60,333 nucleotides of DNA from an uncultured Clostridia bacterium (GTDB taxonomy: Bacteria > Bacillota > Clostridia > Lachnospirales > Lachnospiraceae), in assembly GCA_946624325.1 (NCBI GenBank), contig CAMOSC010000002.1:1-60333 (forward strand), given 5' to 3'. The notes under the pieces were generated by a model, which saw only the letters and a program-made list of their open reading frames with translations, was not told the DNA's origin and did not search any database. This document shows, one piece after another, positions 42,290 to 49,907 of the stretch; position 1 is the stretch's first letter; each line of letters starts with the position of its first letter. A program made the position numbers and the translations under genes.

Positions 42290-43252
42290 TCAGCTGCAGA
42301 AAACCTGCACCTTATAAGTCTTCCGCTCTCCGGGCTTCAGGAATTTCAGCATACCGCTCCTACGCATCACATCACGTCCGTCCGGGTAGCAGTTCCCGCA
42401 CTCAAGGCCCAGGACATAATCCCGCACGCCCATCATCTTCCACTCCACGAAGCCGTCCAGCTCCTTTGCGTCAAAGCGGATGGAAAGGGTTATGCCAAGC
42501 TCGGGCTGACAGATGGACGCAAAGCCTTTTTCGTCCGCAAATACATGATAATAGCATCGCTCCGTGTATCCCGCCTGCGGCTTTTCCATAAACATCCAGT
42601 TCGCGATATCCTCCGCGGCGTGGGCATCCCTTGCCCTTACATCTGCGGAAGGGATGGTCACAACGCTTTTCTCGGAGAGCAGCGGATAACCCATGTTCAT
42701 ATGGTATAATATTTCAAAGGGTTCCTCCCGGTCGCCCGTATTCTCTATCGTATCCTCAATCTCAAAACAGCTCTCCGTTGTGGATACGCTGATTCTGCGC
42801 GACAGCCGCAGCTTCCGGCCAAAGATGGTCTCATCCTTTACCGTACCGCACAGGATCAGTCTGTCTCCTTCCTCCGCGTACCAGGCCTGATCGCAGGGCG
42901 TGTTCGCAATGGAACCGTGAAGCGGAAGCTCCTCCCCGGCGTCCGTGCAGGGCGTACCCACCGCCTGCAGCCCGCAGGTGGTCAGAAAACCGGCAGTAAA
43001 GGAAGAAAGCCAGTGAGAACCCACGCGGTCATAATACGCCGGCGCGACATAGCCGCAGGGACTCATGTAGCTCAGATTGATGCCTTTATACCGCAGTCTT
43101 GTGATATCCAGCGCCCGGTCCGGCGACACCGTCAGATCCAGTCCAGCGCCGTTATGCACCTCAAAAAGGCGCATGCCGTCGCCCTTTCCGCCCACAAGGC
43201 GGTGCTCCTCCACGCCGTACAGCTGGCTGTCATGTCCGATATAGGGATTCAT
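42290..43252 (-). CDS. Aldose-1-epimerase-like protein, DUF4432 family
   Basis: A 320-residue member of the galactose-mutarotase fold, of the DUF4432 type. DLTVSPDRALDITRLRYKG, the stretch LHGSIANTP with a conserved His, and a C-terminal LGLECGNCYPDGR are typical of it. It probably interconverts sugar anomers or recognises a sugar for the adjacent catabolic genes. AAAGGAT precedes the start. It is the last gene of the operon after the FGGY kinase, separated by a gap of about 145 bases that contains a family A hairpin. Confidence 0.82.
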   Translation of the reverse strand: MNPYIGHDSQLYGVEEHRLVGGKGDGMRLFEVHNGAGLDLTVSPDRALDITRLRYKGINLSYMSPCGYVAPAYYDRVGSHWLSSFTAGFLTTCGLQAVGTPCTDAGEELPLHGSIANTPCDQAWYAEEGDRLILCGTVKDETIFGRKLRLSRRISVSTTESCFEIEDTIENTGDREEPFEILYHMNMGYPLLSEKSVVTIPSADVRARDAHAAEDIANWMFMEKPQAGYTERCYYHVFADEKGFASICQPELGITLSIRFDAKELDGFVEWKMMGVRDYVLGLECGNCYPDGRDVMRRSGMLKFLKPGERKTYKVQVFCS

Positions 43253-43319
43253 TCGCTTTATCCTTTCCTTATCAGGGAAACGCTGATTAAAGCGTTTTCC
43301 CCCCCGCCGGATGACAGTC

Positions 43320-43394
43320 TCAGAAGGAATCGTGGGTTTCAGCCGTCTGAATCCACGATTTCTCCCGGAATTGCCGCCCGGCTCTGAACAGTTA
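43320..43394 (-). repeat. Family A half-element with hairpin (copy 7)
   Basis: AATCGTGG and CCACGATT form a stem around a CAGCCGTCTGA-like loop, followed by CCGGCTCTGAACAGTTAT. It sits between the kinase and epimerase genes in the operon. Confidence 0.65.
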
Positions 43395-43397
43395 TAT

Positions 43398-44897
43398 TCA
43401 TACTAATGGCCTTACGGCTTCGTATACCTTCCGGTACCGCTCAAAAATCCGCATATATTTCTCATGCATTGCGGCATCCGGCGTATAGGTCGCCGTTTCC
43501 TCCACCATATGGACCGCCGCATCCTCCAGACCGGAAAAGATCCCGGCTGCCACGCCCGTAAGCATGGCGGAGCCCACGGTGCCCGCATCCACGGTTTTCA
43601 GCGCCGTGATGGGAATATTCAGGATATCCGCCTTCATCTGCATCCAGATTTTGGAGCGCGCGCCGCCGCCCGTGGCGTTGATCCGCTCAAAATGCACGCC
43701 CGACTTCTTTACGGCAAGATAGTTGACATACATTTCAAAGGCCACGCCCTCCATGCACGCCCGGTAGATCTCCGCGGTATCCGTATCCGTTGTCAGTCCG
43801 ATAATCACACCCTTTGATCCCGTATCCATATACGGAGTGGCAGCCCCCGCAAAATGCGGCAGCACCAGGAGGCCCGAGGGTTCGTTCCCGTGTTTTTCGG
43901 CATACCGGCGTTCCAGCAGCTCATTGACCGATATCCCCTCCCGGGCGGCTTCCTCCTTCTCCTTCTTTGCCAGCGTTTCCGTGCACCACTGGATCAGGGC
44001 GCCGCCCGTATAGGAGAAAGCGTAAGCCACATACTTCCCCGGAAACACATAGGGCACCACGGAAAAGTAACCGTCATACATGGGTCGGATATCCGGGATG
44101 CTGTCATAAACCGGCGTCAGGCACTCCACCGTGCCTGCCCCGTCCACCGCAACGCTTCCGGAAAAAGCGCCGGCTCCGACGGCGGCGGCCACCTGGTCCT
44201 GGCTGACCGCCACAACCAGGGCCCCTTCCGGCAGGCCGGTAAGGGCTGAAGCCTCCTTTGTCACGCCGCCCCCGACCGTTCCTGAAGGCACGGGTTTTGA
44301 GAACAGCTCCCGGCAGATTCCCGCGGCGGAGAGGATTTCATCGGACCAGTCCAGTTTATGAATATCAAAAGCCATGGTCCGGGTGGCAAGGGAATAGTCG
44401 ATCACCGTCTGTCCGGACAGCAGGAAAACAATGTAATCCTCCATCTGCAGGGCATGTACGGCCCGCCCGAAGACCTCCGGATGATGGCGCTTTACCCACA
44501 TCAGCTTGGAGATGCCGTACATTTCATGGGGACGCAGGCCCGTAATCTCCGCAATGTGCATTTCCCCGAGCCTTTCGGCGAGCTCCGCGCATTCCTCATG
44601 TCCCCGGGGATCGGTGTAGAGCATGGCGGGAAGCAGCGGCATTCCCGCCTCATCTGTCAGCACAAACGTCTCCCCGAAGCTCGTTACGCCGATGCCTCCG
44701 ATATCCGGGTACTGTGCGCTCATCTCCCGCAGCACCTCGCAGACGCCATCCCGGAGGGCATTGACGTCAATCTCGTGCCCCGAAACGGCGCGCTTCACCG
44801 GATAGTCCCGGTAAGCCCTGCCGAGCTCCCTGCCCGTCTCATCGAAAACCGTGCATTTGCAGCCGGTCGTCCCGATATCCAGTCCCGCAATCTTCAT
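43398..44897 (-). CDS. FGGY-family carbohydrate kinase
   Basis: An ATP-dependent sugar kinase of 499 residues, closest in form to xylulokinase/fuculokinase-type FGGY enzymes. The N-terminal GLDIGTTGCKCTVFD is the phosphate-1 motif, EMYGISKLMW is a substrate-side motif, and NATGGGARSKIWMQMKADI is the C-terminal FGGY/adenosine region. It would phosphorylate the ketose made by the upstream isomerase-like enzyme, giving the substrate of the class II aldolase. It follows the isomerase gene by 17 bases. Substrate specificity cannot be read. Confidence 0.9.
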   Translation of the reverse strand: MKIAGLDIGTTGCKCTVFDETGRELGRAYRDYPVKRAVSGHEIDVNALRDGVCEVLREMSAQYPDIGGIGVTSFGETFVLTDEAGMPLLPAMLYTDPRGHEECAELAERLGEMHIAEITGLRPHEMYGISKLMWVKRHHPEVFGRAVHALQMEDYIVFLLSGQTVIDYSLATRTMAFDIHKLDWSDEILSAAGICRELFSKPVPSGTVGGGVTKEASALTGLPEGALVVAVSQDQVAAAVGAGAFSGSVAVDGAGTVECLTPVYDSIPDIRPMYDGYFSVVPYVFPGKYVAYAFSYTGGALIQWCTETLAKKEKEEAAREGISVNELLERRYAEKHGNEPSGLLVLPHFAGAATPYMDTGSKGVIIGLTTDTDTAEIYRACMEGVAFEMYVNYLAVKKSGVHFERINATGGGARSKIWMQMKADILNIPITALKTVDAGTVGSAMLTGVAAGIFSGLEDAAVHMVEETATYTPDAAMHEKYMRIFERYRKVYEAVRPLV

Positions 44898-44914
44898 CCG
44901 TTTTCCCAGTCCCT

Positions 44915-46318
44915 TCAGTCGATCTCAACCCAATCGTAGCCAAGATACGTGGTAAACGCCTCTTTCAGTATCTCCTTCATATGCCCGATGCCCACGGAGG
45001 TATGATGCTTAAAGCCGCCCCTTGCGAGCTTTATCAGCTTATTCTGCATATCCGGCAGCTCGCACACGCCGGCGCAGCCGAAGAATGCCTCCTCAATGGG
45101 ATCATCCGTGAACTTCGCCTCGCTGGCGTACACCACGATTTTTCCGTCCTTTGTCTGGCAGTTCGAAATGGTAATGTCATTCGGGGCGATGCGTCCCTCG
45201 CAGGTTCCGCAGCCGGAGCCGGCATCGGTCTTGTCGAACATCTTGTGGCTCGTGACATGGCCCTTATCGGTCATAAGGCTGTTCGGTACCGGTCCGCAGT
45301 GGAAGAGGATCACCTTATTCTCATCATCGCCATAGTTATTGTTCCAGTCAAGCACGGTGGTGGGCATCTCGGAGGCCAGGGCCATGGCGCGCATGGTCAC
45401 CGCGGAGCACATGTCAATCTCACAGGAGGCGGCAATGCCGCGGTCATTCAGCTCGGAGAGCAGCACGCAGGGACATACCCGCAGGATCTGCTCCATCTCA
45501 TTCCAGCAGCGCAGCGCCAGCGCGTCCAGATGATAGTCGCGGATATACTCGTCGATTACCACGGAGATCTTTGCCAGGGTGCGTTTCTTCTCCTCCGAAA
45601 CCGCGGAGAAGTCCGAATAGGCCTCCAGACGGGCAATCTTCTCTGTCACGGCCTGCGCGTCGTCCGCCATGTGCTCCACCTTGAACACCAGCTCGGAGAG
45701 GTCAAAGGATTCCACGTTGATCCCGTACTTCTGGAAGGTAATCTCATCAAAGCGTACCGTCTTGAAGGCCGTGGTCCTGGCGCCGATGCAGCCGATGTTG
45801 CAGCGCTTCATGCCGTTGACCACGCGGCAGATGGCCGCGAAATCCCGGAGATTTTCGGCAAATTTCGGTGAGAGCGGGTGCACCACATGCGGCTTCATGA
45901 CGGTGAAGGGTACACCGTACTGCGTAAAAACGTCCGTCACGGAGAACTTTCCGCAGAAGGCGTCGCGGCGGTGGGCAAAATCCATCTTCCCGATCTCATC
46001 CGGATAAGCCTGCATGAGGATGGGTACGCCCGCGTCCTGCAGGGCGGTGATGGCGCCGTTCTCATCCGCGAAGATCGGCATGGAGAAGATAACGCCGTCA
46101 TACTCCCCGTCGTGCTCCTTCAGCCACTTCGCGTAGAGAAGGCCCTCGTCCCGGGTCTCAACGCCGCCGAAGCGCGTCAGCTCCGCATCCATGGCGATGT
46201 AATCGTAACCGGCTGCGGTGACTGCCTGCACCATATCCTCCCTGGCGCCGTAAATCAGTTCTCCCGGCATGAAGCCGCGGTTTGCAAATGCGAGTGCAAA
46301 GGTCATCTTCTTTTTCAT
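44915..46318 (-). CDS. L-fucose/L-arabinose isomerase-like protein
   Basis: A 467-residue protein of the FucI/AraA-like fold. The C-terminal part carries GCGTCEGRIAPNDITISN and HHTSVGIGHMKEIL, like the L-fucose isomerase C-terminal domain, and SCEIDMCSAVTMRAM is in the active-site region. It is shorter than classical FucI (about 590 residues) and falls in a loosely annotated group, so calling it a fucose isomerase would go too far. The start is chosen as the ATG at 46318, after a GAGGAG; one at 46339 is also possible. The family B leader precedes it. Confidence 0.8.
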   Translation of the reverse strand: MKKKMTFALAFANRGFMPGELIYGAREDMVQAVTAAGYDYIAMDAELTRFGGVETRDEGLLYAKWLKEHDGEYDGVIFSMPIFADENGAITALQDAGVPILMQAYPDEIGKMDFAHRRDAFCGKFSVTDVFTQYGVPFTVMKPHVVHPLSPKFAENLRDFAAICRVVNGMKRCNIGCIGARTTAFKTVRFDEITFQKYGINVESFDLSELVFKVEHMADDAQAVTEKIARLEAYSDFSAVSEEKKRTLAKISVVIDEYIRDYHLDALALRCWNEMEQILRVCPCVLLSELNDRGIAASCEIDMCSAVTMRAMALASEMPTTVLDWNNNYGDDENKVILFHCGPVPNSLMTDKGHVTSHKMFDKTDAGSGCGTCEGRIAPNDITISNCQTKDGKIVVYASEAKFTDDPIEEAFFGCAGVCELPDMQNKLIKLARGGFKHHTSVGIGHMKEILKEAFTTYLGYDWVEID

Positions 46319-46342
46319 ATTCTCCTCAAGCTCCTCCATAAA

Positions 46343-46380
46343 CCAGATTTTGTATTTTCACCTAATGACCTCACGGCAGT
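46343..46380 (-). promoter_or_regulatory. Family B leader element, partial copy 2
   Basis: In the gene direction GTGAGGTCATTAGGTGAAAA then TACAAAATCTGG matches the distal part of the family B leader (GGCCATTAGGTCAGAGTACAAAA) and is likewise followed by a GGAGGAG. Confidence 0.5.
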
Positions 46381-46385
46381 CGGTC

Positions 46386-47255
46386 TTATTCATCCAGCAG
46401 AGCAAAGGTCCTCATGGCGCCGGCCACGTTCTCCTGCAGGGCCTTCTCCGCCTCACGGATGATGGAGGACCAGAAAATGGGTTCTCCCTCCTTCAGTCCC
46501 GCAATGTACTGCGCCGCCGCGGTACCGCCGCTCTTGTCCATATAGGTAAAATAATTGATCTTGCGCACACCCGCATGGATGCAGGCATGGAAATCCGCCG
46601 CGCTCACGCCGGAGCCGCCGTGCATGACTACCGGAAGACCGTCCGTCTCCCGGCGCACATTCTTAATCACGTCAAAATCCAGCTTCGGCGCCTTCAGATA
46701 GATGCCGTGCGTGGTGCCGAAGGAGCAGGCCAGCGCATCGATTCCGGTCTCGGCCGCAAACTGCCTTGCGAGCTCCGGATCCGTGTAGATTTTTGTCTCA
46801 TCCTCTTCGCCGCTCTTATCCCCCGCGCCGGATTCCCTCCTGCCCATGGAGCCCAGCTCGGCCTCCACGGAAGCGCCGTATTTCTTTGCCATCTCCACAG
46901 CCTTTTTCGTATTCGCCGCGTTTTCCGCGTAGGGAAGCGTAGAGCCGTCGTACATGATCCCGGTAAAGCCGATCTCAAGGGCCTGCTCCAGGTATTCCAG
47001 CGTCTCACCGTGGTCCAGGTGCACGCAGACCGGCACCTTTGCCTTCTTTGCCTGCTCCACCATGATGGGTCCGATCAGGGAAAGCGGGATCCAGGGCTCG
47101 TGACACTGGGCAAACATGATAATGACGGGAAGATCCAGCTCCTCCGCGGCCCCCAGGATTGCCCGCAGGCTCTCCAGGTTCGGTGTGTTGAAGGAGCCGA
47201 CGGCGATTTTCTTCTCCTCTGCAATCTGCAGGATTTCTTTCAGTGTTACTAACAT
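46386..47255 (-). CDS. Class II ketose-bisphosphate aldolase family protein
   Basis: A zinc-dependent aldolase of 289 residues of the fructose-bisphosphate/tagatose-bisphosphate type. HLDHG (79-83) holds the catalytic Asp and a zinc His, YDGS (102-105) and AELG follow, and a second His lies in HGGSGV. It splits a ketose phosphate into dihydroxyacetone phosphate and an aldehyde. As the first gene of the operon with isomerase-like and kinase genes, it probably completes a three-step sugar pathway. The start is supported by GGGAGGAG, fused to a family C hairpin. It is divergent from the PocR-AraC regulator gene. Confidence 0.92.
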   Translation of the reverse strand: MLVTLKEILQIAEEKKIAVGSFNTPNLESLRAILGAAEELDLPVIIMFAQCHEPWIPLSLIGPIMVEQAKKAKVPVCVHLDHGETLEYLEQALEIGFTGIMYDGSTLPYAENAANTKKAVEMAKKYGASVEAELGSMGRRESGAGDKSGEEDETKIYTDPELARQFAAETGIDALACSFGTTHGIYLKAPKLDFDVIKNVRRETDGLPVVMHGGSGVSAADFHACIHAGVRKINYFTYMDKSGGTAAAQYIAGLKEGEPIFWSSIIREAEKALQENVAGAMRTFALLDE

Positions 47256-47642
47256 TTTATTCTCCTCCCTGCAGCAAATTCTGCCGCAGATGTCTGCTCA
47301 CCGGTGCGGACTGAATCTCAGGCTTTTTCCCCGCAATCATCCCGGCGTACCCTTTCCGCAGGTCTTTGCATGTTCCCATTATACCCTTTCCCGGGGCTTT
47401 CGTATATGCCCCCGCGTTCGCTTTTCTTTAAATCTGTTCGCATATATCGAAATAATGAATGGTTTTTACATGTGTCTTCTGCTATACTGTATCTGCCGGC
47501 ATCTGAAATCCGGTTTTGAAGCTGTCCGTGCCCCATTTCTCTTCTGTTTCTGCTCCGGACAGATTCGCGGATAATTTTCATGAAAGATGAACACGCGGGT
47601 TCGACGTGTCCAGTATAAGTTTTGCTCCGGGAGGATATGCAG
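47256..47642. promoter_or_regulatory. Divergent control region of the sugar operon
   Basis: Next to the aldolase gene, CTGCGGC-AGAATTT-GCTGCAG runs into GGGAGGAG (family C hairpin with a G-U pair). A TATAAT lies on the minus strand at 47378-47383 with a poor -35 overlapping the dyad GGGGC / GCCCC, as expected for an activator-dependent promoter. A TATACT near 47492 may serve the regulator gene. Confidence 0.5.
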
Positions 47643-48488
47643 ATGATTTCCACCTTCAACCTTGAAAAGCTTACAGCCCTCCTAAAGGATTTCCACACCG
47701 TCACGAAAATCCGCATCACCGTTTTTGACGAGAAATTTCAGGAGATCGCCGCCTGGCCCCCGGAGCGTGCCGAATTCTGCAGGAAAATCCGCACGGACAG
47801 GGCGGCGCTTGCCGGATGCATGCGGTGCGACGAGGAGGCCTGCCGGATCGCCGCCAGGCGCAGGAGCCTCTATACCTACCGCTGCCACGCGGGCCTGTAC
47901 GAGTCCATCATGCCGATCTACCTGAACAGCCTGCTGATCGGCTACCTGTTTTTCGGGCATGTGTACCGTTACGACAGCTATGAGAGCGGCTGGGAAGTCA
48001 TACGGAAATGCTGCGCGAACTACAGTATCCGCATCCCCGAGCTGTTAGCCGCCACGCTGAAGCTCCCGCTCACGGACGAGGCCTACCTGCACTCCGCTTC
48101 CAGCCTCATGTCCGCCATCGCCTCCTATCTCTGCATGGAGCGGCTGGTTGCGCTGAAGAATGAGAATCTCCCGGTCCGGATCGATCATTTCATCCAGGAT
48201 CATCTTGCGGAGGAAACCCTTGGCGTGGACAGCATCCTGTCAAACTTTCCCGTGGGAAAAACCCGGCTCTATGAAATCGCCCGGGAGAGCTACGGCTGCG
48301 GAATTGCCGAGCACATCCGCCGGGAGCGCATAGAAAAGGCGAAGCGCCTCCTGGGAGCCTCGCCTGAGCTCAAAACCCCGGAGATATCCGAGGCATGCGG
48401 TTTTAAGGACTACAACAATTTCATTTCCCTGTTCCACAGAATAACAGGCCTGACTCCCGGGCAGTACCGCAGGGAAATATTGCGTTAG
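47643..48488 (+). CDS. AraC-family regulator with PocR sensory domain
   Basis: A 281-residue transcription factor. Residues 1-160 form a PocR ligand-binding domain with its Cys-rich signature FCRKIR...GCMRCDEEAC, followed by CHAGLYE. Residues 185-281 form an AraC double helix-turn-helix (VGKTRLYEIARESYG and FKDYNNFISLFHRITG). PocR domains sense small metabolites such as diols or sugars. GGGAGG eight bases upstream supports the ATG at 47643. It probably controls the divergent aldolase operon. Confidence 0.9.
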   Translation: MISTFNLEKLTALLKDFHTVTKIRITVFDEKFQEIAAWPPERAEFCRKIRTDRAALAGCMRCDEEACRIAARRRSLYTYRCHAGLYESIMPIYLNSLLIGYLFFGHVYRYDSYESGWEVIRKCCANYSIRIPELLAATLKLPLTDEAYLHSASSLMSAIASYLCMERLVALKNENLPVRIDHFIQDHLAEETLGVDSILSNFPVGKTRLYEIARESYGCGIAEHIRRERIEKAKRLLGASPELKTPEISEACGFKDYNNFISLFHRITGLTPGQYRREILR

Positions 48489-48520
48489 CTGTTCAGAGCC
48501 GGCCTCCGGGAATGGCGAAA
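48488..48520. repeat. Family A half-element (copy 8)
   Basis: GCTGTTCAGAGCCGGCCTCC followed by GGGAATGGCGAAAA, just after the regulator stop codon. It aligns with the left ends at 33744 and 37991. Confidence 0.6.
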
Positions 48521-48626
48521 ACAGCCAAATTTACAGCAGACGCATTAAATAGATGCTTTTCCTATAACACTCTGCGAGGATGCGCATACCCCTTCGGGCA
48601 CAGGCGGATTTGCCCAGGAAGTATGC

Positions 48627-48685
48627 CGCTTGCAGCAGCGCAGATCCGGCGCTGCAAGCGAACAGAATGCAGACATCCTGTTCGT
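48627..48685 (+). terminator. Candidate terminator hairpins after the PocR-AraC gene
   Basis: A perfect 10-bp stem, CGCTTGCAGC / GCTGCAAGCG (48627-48636 with 48651-48660), is followed by GAACAG / CTGTTC and GTTTGCC. The T tract is short. Confidence 0.45.
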
Positions 48686-48711
48686 TTGCCATATGCCTTG
48701 CCCTGAAACGG

Positions 48712-49557
48712 TTACACCGTCCTGATAAAGTCCAGAATGAGCTCTTTCACCTCATCCTGATAAAGCAGCTCATCCCCGTGTCCCGCGCCTTCGATCGCGT
48801 AAAAGTCCGCTCTCACGCCGCAGGATACCAGCTTCTCATAAAACGTCTCGCTCTGGGCAGGCGGCACCGTGTCATCTGCGGTTCCGTGCAGGATCAGGAA
48901 GGGACAGGTATCTTTGCCGACATAGTTCACCGCGCTGCCCTTCTCAATGGAATCTTCGGGATGATTCCCGAGATAAGCCGTCATCTGCCAGGAGGGTACG
49001 GCCTCGTTTTCCACGCCCCCCTGCCGGAGAATCGCAAGGTCAACCAGCCCGTAGATGTCTATGGCTCCGGTTACGCTGCTCGAAAATTCCGTCCATTCCC
49101 CGCGGTCAAATTCCGGAATGCCCGATGTCACGCCCGTGAGGGACGCGAGCGAGCCGCCGGCGGATTCACCCATGACAAACATCCGGCTGGGATTGATGCA
49201 GAAATCCGAAGCATGCGCCCGAAGGTAACGGATTGCCGTCTTGATATCTATAAGGCCAGCCGGAAAGGATGCCTTATCCGAGGTCCTGTAGTCCACGAGA
49301 GCAACCGTAACGCCGCGTTCCGCAAAATACATCATTTCCGGCGCCCAGATATCCTTCCGCTCGGTTATAAAGGCCCCGCCGCAGATCCACACCAGACAGG
49401 GCTGCGGCGCATGGCCCGCGCGGTTTTTCGGGCAGATGATATCGAGCTTCAGATCCTGCCAGGTTAAGTCATACCAGTCTCCGACACGGCTGTAGGTAAT
49501 ATTCTCCGCAAGGATCAGAACCTCGCGGCTGTGCCTGACCGAAAGAGTTTTTTTCAT
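48712..49557 (-). CDS. Alpha/beta-hydrolase, HSL/BD-FAE-like esterase
   Basis: A 281-residue cytoplasmic esterase. The nucleophile S132 is in GESAGG, and the C-terminal region holds HGTADDTVP (Asp) and GAGHGDE (His). The oxyanion loop reads ICGGAF (58-63) instead of HGGG, an uncommon variant. Residues 90-120 (DYRTSDKASFPAGLIDIKTAIRYL) are typical of acetyl-esterase relatives. AAGGAGG lies 11 bases before the ATG at 49557; the longer frame to 49608 runs into a repeat. It has its own promoter at 49821-49849 and a leader with two family A elements. It probably deacetylates imported oligosaccharides (inference). Confidence 0.85.
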   Translation of the reverse strand: MKKTLSVRHSREVLILAENITYSRVGDWYDLTWQDLKLDIICPKNRAGHAPQPCLVWICGGAFITERKDIWAPEMMYFAERGVTVALVDYRTSDKASFPAGLIDIKTAIRYLRAHASDFCINPSRMFVMGESAGGSLASLTGVTSGIPEFDRGEWTEFSSSVTGAIDIYGLVDLAILRQGGVENEAVPSWQMTAYLGNHPEDSIEKGSAVNYVGKDTCPFLILHGTADDTVPPAQSETFYEKLVSCGVRADFYAIEGAGHGDELLYQDEVKELILDFIRTV

Positions 49558-49584
49558 AATTTCCGCCGCCTCCTTAAAAATATG

Positions 49585-49686
49585 GTTACTGTTCAGAGCC
49601 AGGCGCAAATCTGTGTGAAATCATGGATTCAGCTGGTTGAAATCCATGATTTCACTTGGGATTGTCATCTGGCTCTGAACAGTAAC
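49585..49686 (-). repeat. Complete family A element with perfect terminal inverted repeats (copy 9)
   Basis: GTTACTGTTCAGAGCCAG (49585-49602) and its exact reverse complement (49669-49686) bound a 102-bp element. Inside, a perfect 15-bp stem (49615-49629 with 49641-49655) surrounds a CAGCTGGTTGA loop. It lies in the leader of the esterase gene. Confidence 0.88.
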
Positions 49687-49696
49687 AAAAAATGTT

Positions 49697-49768
49697 TCCG
49701 GCAGCTCAGAACCAGTTGCAAATCCGTGAGAAATCACGGGGTTGCCCCCGGCTCTGAACATTTACCAT
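49697..49768 (-). repeat. Degenerate family A element (copy 10)
   Basis: GCTCAGAACCAGTTGCAAAT at one end and CCCCGGCTCTGAACATTTAC at the other, with a shortened GTGAGAAATCACGG interior. It lies directly beside copy 9. Confidence 0.65.
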
Positions 49769-49820
49769 TCCATTTATTTCTTCACCCGGGGTTAAGCCAG
49801 GTCTGCCTGTGCATGGTTCT

Positions 49821-49849
49821 ACAATAGCGCATTCGGGCAATAGTTTCAA
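49821..49849 (-). promoter_or_regulatory. Promoter of the esterase gene at 49557
   Basis: TTGAAA (-35), a 17-bp spacer and TATTGT (-10) on the minus strand. Confidence 0.55.
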
Positions 49850-49907
49850 CAGGATTTCATATGTCCTTACCAGCGGCCGCACTTTCCGGTCTGGCCGGCG
49901 GATCCCT

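Noticed and set aside
44915..46318. Firm call as L-fucose isomerase (fucI)
   Set aside because: The protein is more than 100 residues shorter than FucI and only its C-terminal part is clearly similar.
49585..49768. Two adjacent palindromic repeats considered as a CRISPR remnant
   Set aside because: There are only two copies, of unequal length, with inverted ends and no spacers or cas genes.
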